Below, piece after piece: positions 18,116-28,374 of a stretch of DNA of 64,000 bases. Numbering within the stretch: position 1 is the stretch's first letter; each line of letters opens with the position of its first letter. This stretch comes from Acinetobacter calcoaceticus DSM 30006 = CIP 81.8 (GTDB lineage Bacteria; Pseudomonadota; Gammaproteobacteria; Pseudomonadales; Moraxellaceae). The notes beneath the pieces were generated by a model. That model worked only from the letters and a program-made list of their open reading frames with translations. It ran no database searches and was not told the DNA's origin. The position numbers were made by a program, and so were the translations under genes. The stretch spans positions 62,001 to 126,000 of the forward strand of contig NZ_KB849779.1 in NCBI RefSeq assembly GCF_000368965.1. Direction: 5' to 3'.

Positions 18116-20422
18116 TTAAACACCTTGAATCATGCGTCTCGCACTAATGATTCCAGGTTGCTGCTCCAAGCGAGCCAACAAACGAGAAAGCTGCGCTAAA
18201 CCCTTAACCTCAATTAACAACTTCATATTGGCAATACCATCTGCTTCAGAAATTGTATTGACCTGACGAATATTGATTTGGTCAGAGAAAATCACTTGAG
18301 TTAAGTCTTTAAGCAGACCACGACGATCATATGCTTCAACTACAATTTGAACACTTTGACCACGCGTTGGCTGCATTTCCCAATCGGCTTCAACAGCACG
18401 CTCTGGTTCTTGCTTAATCATACGCTGATAATCTGAACAAATGACTTTGTGGATACTGACACCACGGTTCAAAGTAATATATCCAGCGATTGACTCACCA
18501 TGTACGGGCTGACAGCACTGCGCGATGTGCAGCTCTACATTGTCTAAACCATCAATTAAAATTCCGTGGGCCGATAACGTATGGCTAGCACGCGGATTTA
18601 ATGCTGGTTTAAGCACTAGTTCAGGTTCATCCTGATCTAGATGCATTTGGCGGTTCACCTGATTAATCAAGGCATGTAAGCTAATATCACCGCTTACTAA
18701 ACTCACCAAAATGTCATCACCTGTTTTTACATTAAAATGTGATGAATAATCATTTAGGTCGATACTTTTTGGGTGAATCGCTAGACGAGCTAACTCTTTA
18801 TTAAGAAGTTCACGGCCAACTTCAAGATTTTTACTACGATCTTGTTGTCTAAACCAATGACGCAGCTTGTCACGAGCACGAGAGGTCTTAATATAACCTA
18901 AAGAATTCACCAACCAATCTCGGTTTGGATCACGATCTTTTTTAGTTAAAATCTCAACCTGTTCGCCAGTTTTTAAAGTATAGGTTAATGGCACATAACG
19001 CTGGTTAACTCGCGCTGCGTAGCACTTGTTCCCTACTTCTGTATGCACATGATAAGCAAAATCTAAAACTGTCGAGCCACGAGGTAATTCCTTAATATCA
19101 CCATCACGACTGAAAACATAAATCTTCTCAAAACCTTCAAAATCTTGTAGTTGATCAAAGCCTTCTGTTTCATCTTCGTTTTGATGTACCGTCGTTTCAT
19201 TGCGTTCTTGATAGTGTTCTAGAACAGCACGCAATGAATGCAAACGATGGTTAAAGGAATGGTCGGTATTCTTTGAACCTTCTTTATAGTTAAAGTGCGA
19301 ACATACACCCAACTCTGCTTCATCATGCATCTCATGAGTACGAATTTGTACTTCAAGCGATTTATTTTCGGCAATTACAGCAGTGTGCAAAGAGCGATAA
19401 CCATTTGCTTTTGGGTTGGTAATATAGTCATCAAACTGATGCGGAATATGACGCCAGATTTGATGAACAATACCCAAAGAGTGGTAACACTCTGGGACAC
19501 TATTAACCAACACACGTAGGGCACGAATATCATAGAGCTGATCAAAACTCAGGTTTTTGCTTTTCATTTTTCGATAAATCGAATAAATGTGCTTTGCCCG
19601 ACCTGTGATTTCTGACTCGATTCCGTAAGACGCCAACTCATTTTTTAAACGATCAATCACGAACTGAATATAATGTTCGCGTTCTAAACGTTTTTCATTC
19701 AGTAATGACGCAATTTCTTTATAACGGTCTGGAGCTAAATAGCGAAAAGCGAGATCTTCAAGTTCCCATTTAAGCTGAGCAATACCGAGTCGATGCGCCA
19801 ATGGCGAATAAATAGTAAGAATTTCACGTGCTACGCGTTCTTGACGTTCACGAGAGGAATTTGCCAGCTCTCGTAAAGAATAGGTACGTTCAGCAAGTTT
19901 AATTAAAACAACACGAACATCTTCGGTGACCGAAATCAACATTTTATAAATGCCGCTTAAATGTTCTCGTTGATTGTTATTGAAGTGGTCTTCTAACCGC
20001 TTATTTTTTTCAATGAGTTCAGATAGTTTACCCATTGCCAAAGCGCCTTTGACAAGGTTATAGACCTGATCTCCAAATTTCTTTTTTACTTCTTCTATAT
20101 CAGTAATGTCTTCACGCACACTACGATAGAGCATAGCTGCCGATAGAGTATCTTCATCTACATGGAGATGTGCCAAAATGTCGGCCATTCCAACGCCAGT
20201 AGCGAAAGTATTGGACCGATGATTAACCGTTGATTCTAACTCTTTTTGCAGGGTTTCATTCGCAACTTTTTCAAGCTGTTCAAGCTTCGCCCCATCTAAT
20301 ATTTCACGCACCCGATCCAACCATGAGGCTAAACCGATTTGCGTTTCGGCGGCATGCTCTACAGTCGTTTCCTCGGACAACTCAGTTAGTTGTTCAGGTA
20401 ACTGTTCACGTACTGTGACCAT
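18116..20422 (-). CDS. relA: GTP pyrophosphokinase RelA
   Basis: 768 residues, full RelA/SpoT architecture. The N-terminal HD hydrolase region is degenerate: where the HD motif should be it reads NTFATGVGMADILAHL, and the ED pair is absent, so hydrolase activity is not expected. This marks it as the synthetase RelA rather than SpoT. The synthetase domain is intact (AKHIYSIYRKMKSKNLSFDQLYDIRALRVLV, NGYRSLHTAV). TGS (GDIKELPRGSTVLDFAYHVHTEVG), zinc-finger/CC region (HIAQCCQPVHGESIAGYIT) and ACT domains follow. It makes (p)ppGpp on stalled ribosomes. It is the last gene of cysM-exonuclease-rlmD-relA, 30 bases after rlmD. Confidence 0.95.
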   Translation of the reverse strand: MVTVREQLPEQLTELSEETTVEHAAETQIGLASWLDRVREILDGAKLEQLEKVANETLQKELESTVNHRSNTFATGVGMADILAHLHVDEDTLSAAMLYRSVREDITDIEEVKKKFGDQVYNLVKGALAMGKLSELIEKNKRLEDHFNNNQREHLSGIYKMLISVTEDVRVVLIKLAERTYSLRELANSSRERQERVAREILTIYSPLAHRLGIAQLKWELEDLAFRYLAPDRYKEIASLLNEKRLEREHYIQFVIDRLKNELASYGIESEITGRAKHIYSIYRKMKSKNLSFDQLYDIRALRVLVNSVPECYHSLGIVHQIWRHIPHQFDDYITNPKANGYRSLHTAVIAENKSLEVQIRTHEMHDEAELGVCSHFNYKEGSKNTDHSFNHRLHSLRAVLEHYQERNETTVHQNEDETEGFDQLQDFEGFEKIYVFSRDGDIKELPRGSTVLDFAYHVHTEVGNKCYAARVNQRYVPLTYTLKTGEQVEILTKKDRDPNRDWLVNSLGYIKTSRARDKLRHWFRQQDRSKNLEVGRELLNKELARLAIHPKSIDLNDYSSHFNVKTGDDILVSLVSGDISLHALINQVNRQMHLDQDEPELVLKPALNPRASHTLSAHGILIDGLDNVELHIAQCCQPVHGESIAGYITLNRGVSIHKVICSDYQRMIKQEPERAVEADWEMQPTRGQSVQIVVEAYDRRGLLKDLTQVIFSDQINIRQVNTISEADGIANMKLLIEVKGLAQLSRLLARLEQQPGIISARRMIQGV

Positions 20423-20452
20423 ACCATTCTCCTCAATATGTAACTCATGTTT

Positions 20453-21844
20453 TTAATCGTTTATCTCTTGAATTTTTTCAAATAGTGCAATGGATTCAAC
20501 ATGTTCTGTGTGCGTAAACATGTCCATCACAGCTGCTTTTTTTAACTGGTAACCATATTGGACCAAAACACCTGCATCCCTTGCCAGTGTAGCTGGATTA
20601 CATGATACATAAACGATTCTTTTTGCTCCAAAATTTGATACATACTGCATAATTTCATATGCACCAGCACGAGGAGGATCAATCAATAATGCATCAAATC
20701 CTTGATTTGCCCAAGAATGATGCGAAAAATCTTTTGTTAAATCTTGTGAAAAGAAGGTTGCCTGCACCAAACTATTGCATTTTGCATTAGCTGTTGCGCG
20801 CTTCACCATTTCTTCACTCCCTTCCACACCAACAACCTGTCCACTCTCACCAACACATCGTGCTAACGGAAGCGAGAAATTGCCTAATCCACAAAATAGA
20901 TCAAGTACTTTTTCACCTGATTGCAATTGAAGCAATTCACATGCCAATTGAACCATTTGTTCATTTACTGTGGCATTGACCTGTGTAAAATCCAATGGCG
21001 AAAAAGCAAAATTTACATTAAACCTCTCTAAAGCATAATGTAAACGTAAAGCACCTTTTTCATCATCAATACGATGAATACTTTCAGGACCCTTAGGTTG
21101 CAAATACAACTGCCACCCTTTGTCTAACGCAAATTGCTTTAATTGGTTGACATCAGAGTTGTTTAATTTTTCTACATGACGAACCAATAAAGAAATTTCA
21201 TGATCACCTTTTGCTAATTCTACATGACCAATATGTGCTTTGCCTTTTAGACTTTGGAGTAAAATACGTAACTCAGGCAAACTATTTGATAAATTTTTAT
21301 CCAAAACGCTACAGCTATGGATAGAAGTTAAGCGATTACTATGATGTTCACGAAACCCCATAATTAAGCGATCTGGCTTCGGCAAATAGCGCACACCAAT
21401 TCGTGCTCGGCGGCGATAATCACTTTGTAAAGACCGAATCGGCTCTAGCCACTGTTCAGGTTGAATACCTGCAAAATGCTGTAAATGTGATTGGAGCACA
21501 CTTTGCTTTAAACGGATTTGTTCATCAGGATGGATATGCTGCATGCTACAGCCACCGCAAATACCATAATGAGGACAAACTGCATCTATACGATGAGTTG
21601 ACGGTTCTCCTAACAACTGCACCATCTCAGCCTCTTCCAGACGCTTTGCTTGATGGGTAATCTTGGCCTTTACAGTTTCTCCGGGCAATGCATAACGAAT
21701 AAAAACTTTCTTGCCATGCTTATCTGCGGGATGATCAGGATGAGAACCATAATGCGCAATTCCCCGCCCCTCATGAGAAAGTGTTTCAACCTGAAAAATA
21801 TATTCAGGTTGTTGGGGCTTGCGAGATTTGGCTTGTTGTTTCAA
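20453..21844 (-). CDS. rlmD: 23S rRNA (uracil(1939)-C(5))-methyltransferase
   Basis: 463 residues. An N-terminal TRAM domain (about 15-75, [15 protein letters not shown]) is followed by the 4Fe-4S cysteines in [14 protein letters not shown] plus a later Cys (HSCSVL). The Rossmann methyltransferase domain has [16 protein letters not shown] for [12 protein letters not shown], and the catalytic nucleophile in [12 protein letters not shown]. RlmD methylates U1939 of 23S rRNA. The rlmD-relA order is conserved in gamma-proteobacteria. Its start lies 9 bases after the exonuclease stop. Confidence 0.96.
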   Translation of the reverse strand: MKQQAKSRKPQQPEYIFQVETLSHEGRGIAHYGSHPDHPADKHGKKVFIRYALPGETVKAKITHQAKRLEEAEMVQLLGEPSTHRIDAVCPHYGICGGCSMQHIHPDEQIRLKQSVLQSHLQHFAGIQPEQWLEPIRSLQSDYRRRARIGVRYLPKPDRLIMGFREHHSNRLTSIHSCSVLDKNLSNSLPELRILLQSLKGKAHIGHVELAKGDHEISLLVRHVEKLNNSDVNQLKQFALDKGWQLYLQPKGPESIHRIDDEKGALRLHYALERFNVNFAFSPLDFTQVNATVNEQMVQLACELLQLQSGEKVLDLFCGLGNFSLPLARCVGESGQVVGVEGSEEMVKRATANAKCNSLVQATFFSQDLTKDFSHHSWANQGFDALLIDPPRAGAYEIMQYVSNFGAKRIVYVSCNPATLARDAGVLVQYGYQLKKAAVMDMFTHTEHVESIALFEKIQEIND

Positions 21845-21853
21845 AGGATGAAC

Positions 21854-22672
21854 CTAAAAATCTGAAGGATTAAAATAATGTGAAGTAAATTCAGTATGTT
21901 TTGAGGTACGTTCCCATACTTCAAGAAAATCTGCTTGCTGAGGAATATTTTTCAAGTAATCAATACTAGAGTTTACCCAATCATTATGCTCATCTACAGT
22001 TAATTGTCCTTTTAATAACAACCAACGTACATAGACGAACCATGTATTAAGTACATCTCCTTCACAATAGCTGGTCAGTTTTAACCACTGCTGCGTACGG
22101 ACATATTCCGGCACATGATAACCCGACTCGCCGCGCTTACCTGGCAAACCTAAAATGCAGGCAATATCATCAAGCTTTTGAAAATTACGCCCGTTAAACA
22201 TTGCCATCACATCCATTAAATCAATGTGGCGATGGTGATAACGGTTTTGGTAATTATTAAAACGCTTTTGGCTATCAATTTCACCTTGATCAAACAAGCC
22301 CGGTGCAGAAAGCCCATGATACATGGCACGGAATAGAATGACGGGTAAATCAAATTGCGAGCCGTTCCAACTCACTAAAGTCGGATGACGTTTATCAAAA
22401 ATTGACAAGAATTTCTGTAAAATTTCGGCTTCAGAATAGTTTTCCCGACTAAAAGAAAACAATCTAAAACCAGACTCATCAATCCATAGGCCAGAAATAC
22501 AAACAATTTCGTGCAAAGGTAAGCGCTGAAAATCCATGCCTGATTCTTGACGGCGCAGTTTAGTCAACGCTTGCTCTACATCAGCCTCTGGCAAATCAAG
22601 ATGATATAAATGCGCTCCCGCTTTTAAATCAGTTAAAGTTTCAATATCAAAAACTAAGGTTGGGAAACGCAT
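21854..22672 (-). CDS. Predicted 3'-5' exonuclease (PolB-like, DEDD)
   Basis: 272 residues. The DEDD exonuclease motifs can be placed: Exo I FDIETLTD, Exo II SWNGSQFDLPVI, and Exo III in YCEGDVLNTW. LFDQGEID and HIDLMDVMAMFNG match the family of stand-alone exonucleases related to the proofreading domain of DNA polymerase B. It probably degrades DNA or RNA from the 3' end with two metal ions; its cellular role is unknown. It sits between cysM (12 bases) and rlmD (9 bases), so it is cotranscribed. The ATG at 22670-22672 is preferred over a TTG four codons upstream. Confidence 0.82.
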   Translation of the reverse strand: MRFPTLVFDIETLTDLKAGAHLYHLDLPEADVEQALTKLRRQESGMDFQRLPLHEIVCISGLWIDESGFRLFSFSRENYSEAEILQKFLSIFDKRHPTLVSWNGSQFDLPVILFRAMYHGLSAPGLFDQGEIDSQKRFNNYQNRYHHRHIDLMDVMAMFNGRNFQKLDDIACILGLPGKRGESGYHVPEYVRTQQWLKLTSYCEGDVLNTWFVYVRWLLLKGQLTVDEHNDWVNSSIDYLKNIPQQADFLEVWERTSKHTEFTSHYFNPSDF

Positions 22673-22684
22673 TATTTCTCTCAA

Positions 22685-23617
22685 TTATGAGTTATCGTCC
22701 TGTACTGAAAACAGTCCTGTAGACAAGTAGCGGTCGCCACGGTCACAGATAATGCAAACAATAACAGCATCTGGATTTTCTTCTGCAATCTTGATGGATG
22801 CCCATACCGCACCACCCGAAGATGTACCAGCACTGATGCCTTCCATGCGTGCTAATTTACGCATGGTTTTTTCAGCATCAATTTGTGGGATATCAATGGT
22901 ACGATCCACACGGCTACTATCAAAAATAGTAGGTAAATATTCTTTTGGCCAACGGCGAATACCAGCAATACTTGATCCATCTGCTGGTTGTAAACCAACA
23001 ATCTGAATATCTGGGTTTTGTTCTTTTAAATATTTAGAAACACCCATAATAGTACCGGTTGTACCCATTGAGCTTACAAAATGGGTAATTTTCCCACCTG
23101 TTTGTTTCCAAATTTCAGGACCTGTCGTTAAGTAATGAGCTTCAACATTATCAGGATTACCAAACTGATTTAAAACGTGACCTTTACCTTCTTTTTCCAT
23201 TTGCAAGGCTAAATCACGTGCACCTTCCATCCCTTGCTGTGACGTTACTTCAATCAGCTCAGCACCATAAGCCAGCATCGCATCTTTACGCTCCTGACTC
23301 ATATTGTTCGGCATAATAAGTTTCATTTTATAGCCACGCATTGCAGCAACCATTGCCAAAGCAATACCCGTGTTCCCACTGGTTGCCTCAATCAAAGTGT
23401 CACCTGGCTTAATTTGACCACGTTTTTCTGCCTGCATAATCATGTTATATGCAGGACGGTCTTTTACAGAACCTGCCGGATTATTACCTTCCAATTTTGC
23501 TAAAACCGTCGCTTGCGTATGAGAAGCCAATCGCTGCAAACGAACTAGAGGTGTCTTACCTACATAGTGATCTAACAAAAATTCGTCGGCTAAAAAGTCA
23601 GGTTGTGTATTACTCAT
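22685..23617 (-). CDS. cysM: Cysteine synthase B
   Basis: 310 residues, fold-type II PLP enzyme. It makes cysteine from O-acetylserine and sulfide or thiosulfate. The PLP lysine is in KLEGNNPAGSVKDRPA, the phosphate cup in EATSGNTGIALA, and the cofactor Ser region in GISAGTSSGGAVWA. IRRWPKEYLP and the short C-terminus are typical of CysM rather than CysK. The ATG at 23615-23617 has AGGTG upstream. It is divergent from gacS, the same pairing as in Pseudomonas, and leads the operon that ends with relA. Confidence 0.96.
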   Translation of the reverse strand: MSNTQPDFLADEFLLDHYVGKTPLVRLQRLASHTQATVLAKLEGNNPAGSVKDRPAYNMIMQAEKRGQIKPGDTLIEATSGNTGIALAMVAAMRGYKMKLIMPNNMSQERKDAMLAYGAELIEVTSQQGMEGARDLALQMEKEGKGHVLNQFGNPDNVEAHYLTTGPEIWKQTGGKITHFVSSMGTTGTIMGVSKYLKEQNPDIQIVGLQPADGSSIAGIRRWPKEYLPTIFDSSRVDRTIDIPQIDAEKTMRKLARMEGISAGTSSGGAVWASIKIAEENPDAVIVCIICDRGDRYLSTGLFSVQDDNS

Positions 23618-23789
23618 GATCAACACCTATATCGAGGTGGGCCTATTGTATGAAAAAATGCTCGGTACTGCACCCATTTCAATATGCTTTTTCATGAAAG
23701 CGATTAAAGCTCGGTCATTTATAAAATGCCGTCTGTTTTAAAATAAAGCGTGATAAGATGCCGTACAGAGAGATAAATCTGATGTAGCC

Positions 23790-26597
23790 ATGTCTAATTT
23801 CAATAAAACCATATCGAAACGCTTACGTCTGAATCATGCATATGGGCAATTGATTGCTCTAATTTTTGTGCCGATTATGATTTTAACAGGGGTCGGTGCT
23901 TTTCTGGTTTTAACTGAAACGTCACATTCGGTAAAACAACAACAGCTACATCATGCCTCAGCAATTTTAGCTCGCTACAATCAAATTGCGAAAGATTTGT
24001 ATACGCTGGTCGAACTACAGCCCGATGAATACGATCATGCTCAGCACATCATGCAAAGCATGTTTAGCGAAAAAAATCTTAAACGCGCGGTACTCATCGA
24101 TAACAACGGACAGACTTATTTAAGTATTGGTTATCGTGATAATCGTTATTGGCCTAGCTTTCCCAGTAGTAATAATTTTTTTGGTCCAATCTCTTATAAC
24201 CACAACAATATTTATGGACTACAGATTAGTAATAAAGCTGGAAAAGCGCCAGTCTGGTTAGTGATTGAAATGGATAACCAGCCTCTAGAGTTGGCACGTT
24301 ATCGCATTATGATTGCCCTCGTCATTACTGGATTAATGACCTTACTGCTACTTTTACTATGCTTGAATTTTTATTCTCGTCGCTGGATTGCGCCGATGTA
24401 TGAAATTCGCATGCAGTTACAACGTCTAAATGCAGATACTCTAGACCAGCACCTAGTCATTAATAGTACTGGGGAGCTACGCTTACTACAGCGAGACATC
24501 GCAAACGTTGTTAAGCGATTGCACTTTAGCTTTTTGGAATTAAAAGAACACACTGAACAAACAGAAGAAGATTTACGCAGAACATTAGATACCTTAGAAG
24601 TTCAAAACATTACCTATCGTCAAGCACGTGACCAAGCGATTTCATCAAATCAGGCAAAGTCAGTTTTCCTTGCCAATATTAGCCATGAGCTTCGAACGCC
24701 TCTCAACAGTATTGATGGTTTTATTCATTTATTGCTTCGTCAACAAAATTTAAATAACGAACAGAATCTTTATTTACAAACCATTCGCAAGTCATCTGCC
24801 CATTTATTGGCATTAATTAACGATGTATTAGATTTCTCAAAAATTGATGCAGGCAAGTTAGAGCTTGAAACAGCGCCCTTTGATTTAGAAGAAGCCATTT
24901 TTGATGTTATGGATATGCTGTCTCCTTTGGCCGCTCAAAAACATATTGCCATGGCTTTTTACTATGCGGACAACATTCCACAACAAGTGATTGGTGATGC
25001 TTTACGCTTCAAGCAAATTCTGACCAACTTGATTTCTAATGCAATCAAGTTCACTCCAGATGGTGAAATTATTGTCCGTGTTCGTATGGAACATGATGAT
25101 ATTGGGCAATGTCTGCTTCATTTTAGTGTTCAAGATAGTGGTATTGGCTTAAGTGGTACAGATCGTAAAAAATTATTTGAATCATTCTCGCAAGGCGATG
25201 CATCAGTTACACGTCAATTTGGAGGTACTGGTTTAGGCCTTGCCATCTCTAAACAGCTTGTTCATCTGATGCATGGTCAAATTGGCTTTGAGGACAATCA
25301 AGAACGTGCACCGACAGAAAAAGGCTCAACGTTCTGGTTTACCGCACAATTTGTGGTAGATGAAGATTACGAAATCGAACACCCGCACTTTGAGCATTTA
25401 CAAGTGGTGTCTTATCTTGCTCACCCTGCTACAGCAAGTGTTTTACGTTATTACCTTGAAAACTACCATGTTCCTCATATCGAAACACAATCGATTCTAG
25501 ACTTGTTTAGTCGTTTAAAACATCTTGATCAGAAAGATAATACATGGCTTATCGTTGATCATAGCGGTGATACAGAAGCATTATTAAAAGAAATCCGTAG
25601 CCGTTATCAAGGCAATTTAGCCGTCTATGGCTATCAAATGACGCTTGAACCAAACATGCTCAGTGAATATCGTGCTCGTCCTCTATATCAACCATTAAGC
25701 CGTAGTGGACTCATTCAATTATTAAGCAACCAACCTATTTTTGAAGAAGAACAGCAAGATTTTAATGGTCAGGGTTTACACATTCTGGCAGTAGATGACC
25801 ATTTACCAAACTTAATTGTTTTAGAAGCTTTGTTGGGTGAACTAAACGTTAAAACAACTAAAGCGTTAAGTGGTCAAGAAGCGCTTAACCTTATTCAAGA
25901 ACGAATTGACCAAAAACTCAAACCATTTGATTTGGTGTTTATGGATATCCAAATGCCAGTTATGTCAGGCATTGATACCACACGTGCTATCCGTTCTTTA
26001 GAGTCAACGCTCGATGGAGAAATGCAGCTTCCAATTATTGCGTTAACGGCCCATGCACTTGCCGATGAAAAGCAAAAGCTTCTTAAAGTAGGCATGAATG
26101 ACTATGTCACCAAGCCAATTCAAATGGAGCAAATCATCCAGATCTTAACGCAATGGACTAAAAACAACTTTACAGCAAAAGCCATAGATAAAGACCACCT
26201 TGTAGTTGCAGAAGCTTTAGACCCACAAATTTTAAACTGGCAACAAAGTTTGCAACTCGCAGCAAATAAAGAAGACTTAGCACAAGATCTCCTCAAAATG
26301 TTAGTTGATAGTTTTCCAACTGAGCTAGACGAAATGCAGCAGCTCATTGAGCTTGAAGACTTCCCTCAACTTGAGCATGTTTTACATCGCCTGTACGGTG
26401 CCACTCGCTATGTAGGCGCCCCGAAACTACAACAAGTTACAGGTGACTTTGAACAATTTATTTCAATGCTACGTAAAGAACGCCGTATAGCAGATGAAGG
26501 CTTCATTGAAGAGGTTATACAGCGCTTTGATGAATTAGGTCTTGTCGTTAAAGAAGTAGAAAGTGCTGCTCACCAGATCTTGGTGATACCTGACTAA
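23790..26597 (+). CDS. gacS: Hybrid sensor histidine kinase GacS/BarA
   Basis: 935 residues. TM1 is at about 20-42, a periplasmic sensor region at 43-170 and TM2 at about 172-194. Then HAMP, a coiled-coil helix, and HisKA with phospho-acceptor His299 in NISHELRTPLNS. The ATPase domain has NLISNAIKFTPDG (N box), DSGIGLSG (G1) and GGTGLGLAIS (G2). A degenerate receiver-like stretch is followed by a true receiver with phospho-acceptor Asp719 (VFMDIQMPVMSG). The C-terminal HPt has His866 in LHRLYGATRYVG. It phosphorylates GacA, which in Acinetobacter controls virulence, motility and aromatic catabolism genes. All phosphorelay residues are intact. Confidence 0.95.
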   Translation: MSNFNKTISKRLRLNHAYGQLIALIFVPIMILTGVGAFLVLTETSHSVKQQQLHHASAILARYNQIAKDLYTLVELQPDEYDHAQHIMQSMFSEKNLKRAVLIDNNGQTYLSIGYRDNRYWPSFPSSNNFFGPISYNHNNIYGLQISNKAGKAPVWLVIEMDNQPLELARYRIMIALVITGLMTLLLLLLCLNFYSRRWIAPMYEIRMQLQRLNADTLDQHLVINSTGELRLLQRDIANVVKRLHFSFLELKEHTEQTEEDLRRTLDTLEVQNITYRQARDQAISSNQAKSVFLANISHELRTPLNSIDGFIHLLLRQQNLNNEQNLYLQTIRKSSAHLLALINDVLDFSKIDAGKLELETAPFDLEEAIFDVMDMLSPLAAQKHIAMAFYYADNIPQQVIGDALRFKQILTNLISNAIKFTPDGEIIVRVRMEHDDIGQCLLHFSVQDSGIGLSGTDRKKLFESFSQGDASVTRQFGGTGLGLAISKQLVHLMHGQIGFEDNQERAPTEKGSTFWFTAQFVVDEDYEIEHPHFEHLQVVSYLAHPATASVLRYYLENYHVPHIETQSILDLFSRLKHLDQKDNTWLIVDHSGDTEALLKEIRSRYQGNLAVYGYQMTLEPNMLSEYRARPLYQPLSRSGLIQLLSNQPIFEEEQQDFNGQGLHILAVDDHLPNLIVLEALLGELNVKTTKALSGQEALNLIQERIDQKLKPFDLVFMDIQMPVMSGIDTTRAIRSLESTLDGEMQLPIIALTAHALADEKQKLLKVGMNDYVTKPIQMEQIIQILTQWTKNNFTAKAIDKDHLVVAEALDPQILNWQQSLQLAANKEDLAQDLLKMLVDSFPTELDEMQQLIELEDFPQLEHVLHRLYGATRYVGAPKLQQVTGDFEQFISMLRKERRIADEGFIEEVIQRFDELGLVVKEVESAAHQILVIPD

Positions 26598-26691
26598 CAT
26601 ATCGACCAAATAGGTATGACTGAGCTGTCATGTTTCCAGATTACAGCCATGTTATGCTCCGTTCATCTATAAAAAAAGAAGCGGGAATCTC

Positions 26692-27480
26692 ATGGCACTC
26701 TTACGTATTGAAAAAAATAATGGCATTGCAACGGTATATTTAAACCGTCCAGACAAACGCAATGCGATGAGTTTTGCCTTATTAAAAGAGTTAGTTTCAA
26801 CTGCAAAAGCAATTAAAAAGGATAGAGATATTCGCTGTGTTATTTTGACAGGCGAAGGAAATGTGTTTAGTGCTGGCATTGACTTATCTGACCTCAACAA
26901 TCCCAAAAACTCTGCTTTTGCCATTTGGGAACTTGTAAAACCAAGACAAAGCCTTTTTCAAAAAGCATTTCTGACTTGGCAGAATTTACCTGTACCTGTT
27001 ATTGCGGCATTAGAAGGATATTGTTTCGGCGCGGGTATGCAACTCGCCTTGGCTGCTGACATCCGAATTTCTCATCCAGAAACAAAAATGTCGATTATGG
27101 AAAGCCGCTGGGGTTTAGTTCCTGATATGGGACTTACTCGCTCATTAAAAGGTTTAATTAGCGTTGACCTTGCGAAAGAACTTACCTTAACTGCCCGTGT
27201 TTTTGATGGGAATTATGCAAAAGAAATTGGTCTTGTAACTCATTTAAGTGACACTCCTTTAGAGAAAGCAAATGAGATTGCATCTGAAATGTTGCAGCGC
27301 TCACCTGATGCCCTCACTGCGGCAAAACGTGTACTTGACGCAATGGAACATCAACCAGAAAAATCATTACGTCTAGAAAAAATCTGGCAACTTAAATTAT
27401 TACTTGGTAAAAATAGCAAACTTGCTCGTAAAAAAGACAAACATCCGGAAGTTAATTTTTTGCCACGCCAATATAAATAA
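26692..27480 (+). CDS. Crotonase/enoyl-CoA hydratase family protein
   Basis: 262 residues. The crotonase fold is shown by YLNRPDKRNAMSF, the oxyanion-hole segment FSAGIDLSDL, ALEGYCFGAGMQLALAADIRIS, and MESRWGLVPDMGLT with a candidate catalytic Glu; a second acidic residue lies nearby in VPDMG. It acts on an acyl-CoA; hydratase versus isomerase cannot be decided by eye. First of three same-strand genes with 11- to 13-base gaps, so the product probably enters the same pathway as the dehydrogenase and isomerase-like proteins after it. Confidence 0.88.
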   Translation: MALLRIEKNNGIATVYLNRPDKRNAMSFALLKELVSTAKAIKKDRDIRCVILTGEGNVFSAGIDLSDLNNPKNSAFAIWELVKPRQSLFQKAFLTWQNLPVPVIAALEGYCFGAGMQLALAADIRISHPETKMSIMESRWGLVPDMGLTRSLKGLISVDLAKELTLTARVFDGNYAKEIGLVTHLSDTPLEKANEIASEMLQRSPDALTAAKRVLDAMEHQPEKSLRLEKIWQLKLLLGKNSKLARKKDKHPEVNFLPRQYK

Positions 27481-27491
27481 GAGCTTAGATT

Positions 27492-28361
27492 ATGAATTTT
27501 GATCGCAACACCCCTATTGCTTTTTTAGGCATAGGGCTTATGGGAAGTCGAATGGCAACCCGCCTTATTCAAGCTGGCTTTCAAGTTGCTGTTTGGAATC
27601 GAACCGTCGCTGCATGTGACGAACTTATTGATATCGGTGCACAAGCTTTAGAACTTTCAGATATTGGTGAATATCCAGTTATTTTAATCTGTCTGGCAGA
27701 TGACAAAGCAGTACAAGCTGTATTTGAGCAAATTCAGCCTAACTTAAAAGCTAAACAGGTTATTGTTGATTTCTCGAGTTTATCTGTTGCTGCAACGAAA
27801 ACGCTTGCTCAAGCAGCTGCTACCCATGAGGTCACATGGATTGACTCACCTGTATCAGGTGGGACAGCGGGTGCAGAACAAGGCACACTTGTCATTTTTG
27901 CAGGCGGTGATGCTCAAACTATTACAGAATTAACTGCTATTTATAATGTTCTGTCTCAACGCGTGACTCGCATGGGAGATACAGGAACCGGCCAAGCCAC
28001 CAAAATTTGTAACCAACTTATTGTTGCAGCCAACAGCGCTCTTATTGCAGAGGCTGTCGCACTTGCTGATCGAGCTGGTGTAGATACAACTTTGCTTGCT
28101 CCTGCCCTAGCCGGTGGATTTGCTGACTCTAAACCCTTTCAAATTCTAACTCCACGCATGGCAACTCATACCTTTGAACCAATTCAGTGGAAAGTTCAAA
28201 CATTATCTAAGGATCTTAACAACGCAGTAACATTGGCTAACAATGTTAATTTAGACATCCCAGTTGCACAAAAAGCTCTACTACAGCTACAAACTCACCA
28301 AAAAAATGGCTTTGCTGAGAAAGATTTAGCTACTATGATTCAATTAATAGAGCAAAAATAA
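27492..28361 (+). CDS. NAD(P)-dependent beta-hydroxyacid dehydrogenase (GarR/MmsB-like)
   Basis: 289 residues. The Rossmann motif FLGIGLMGSRMATRLI at the N-terminus, the substrate motif DSPVSGGTAGAEQGTL, and the catalytic lysine in GDTGTGQATKICNQLI identify the beta-hydroxyacid dehydrogenase family. The likely activity is tartronate-semialdehyde reductase (GarR/GlxR) or 3-hydroxyisobutyrate dehydrogenase. The Hyi-like gene next door favours the former, the crotonase upstream the latter (valine-type catabolism). Confidence 0.88.
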   Translation: MNFDRNTPIAFLGIGLMGSRMATRLIQAGFQVAVWNRTVAACDELIDIGAQALELSDIGEYPVILICLADDKAVQAVFEQIQPNLKAKQVIVDFSSLSVAATKTLAQAAATHEVTWIDSPVSGGTAGAEQGTLVIFAGGDAQTITELTAIYNVLSQRVTRMGDTGTGQATKICNQLIVAANSALIAEAVALADRAGVDTTLLAPALAGGFADSKPFQILTPRMATHTFEPIQWKVQTLSKDLNNAVTLANNVNLDIPVAQKALLQLQTHQKNGFAEKDLATMIQLIEQK

Positions 28362-28374
28362 ACGGAGTTTGAGT

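Noticed and set aside
18116..20422. Bifunctional SpoT-type enzyme
   Set aside because: The HD and ED metal-binding residues needed for ppGpp hydrolysis are absent while the synthetase motifs are intact, so RelA is the better call.
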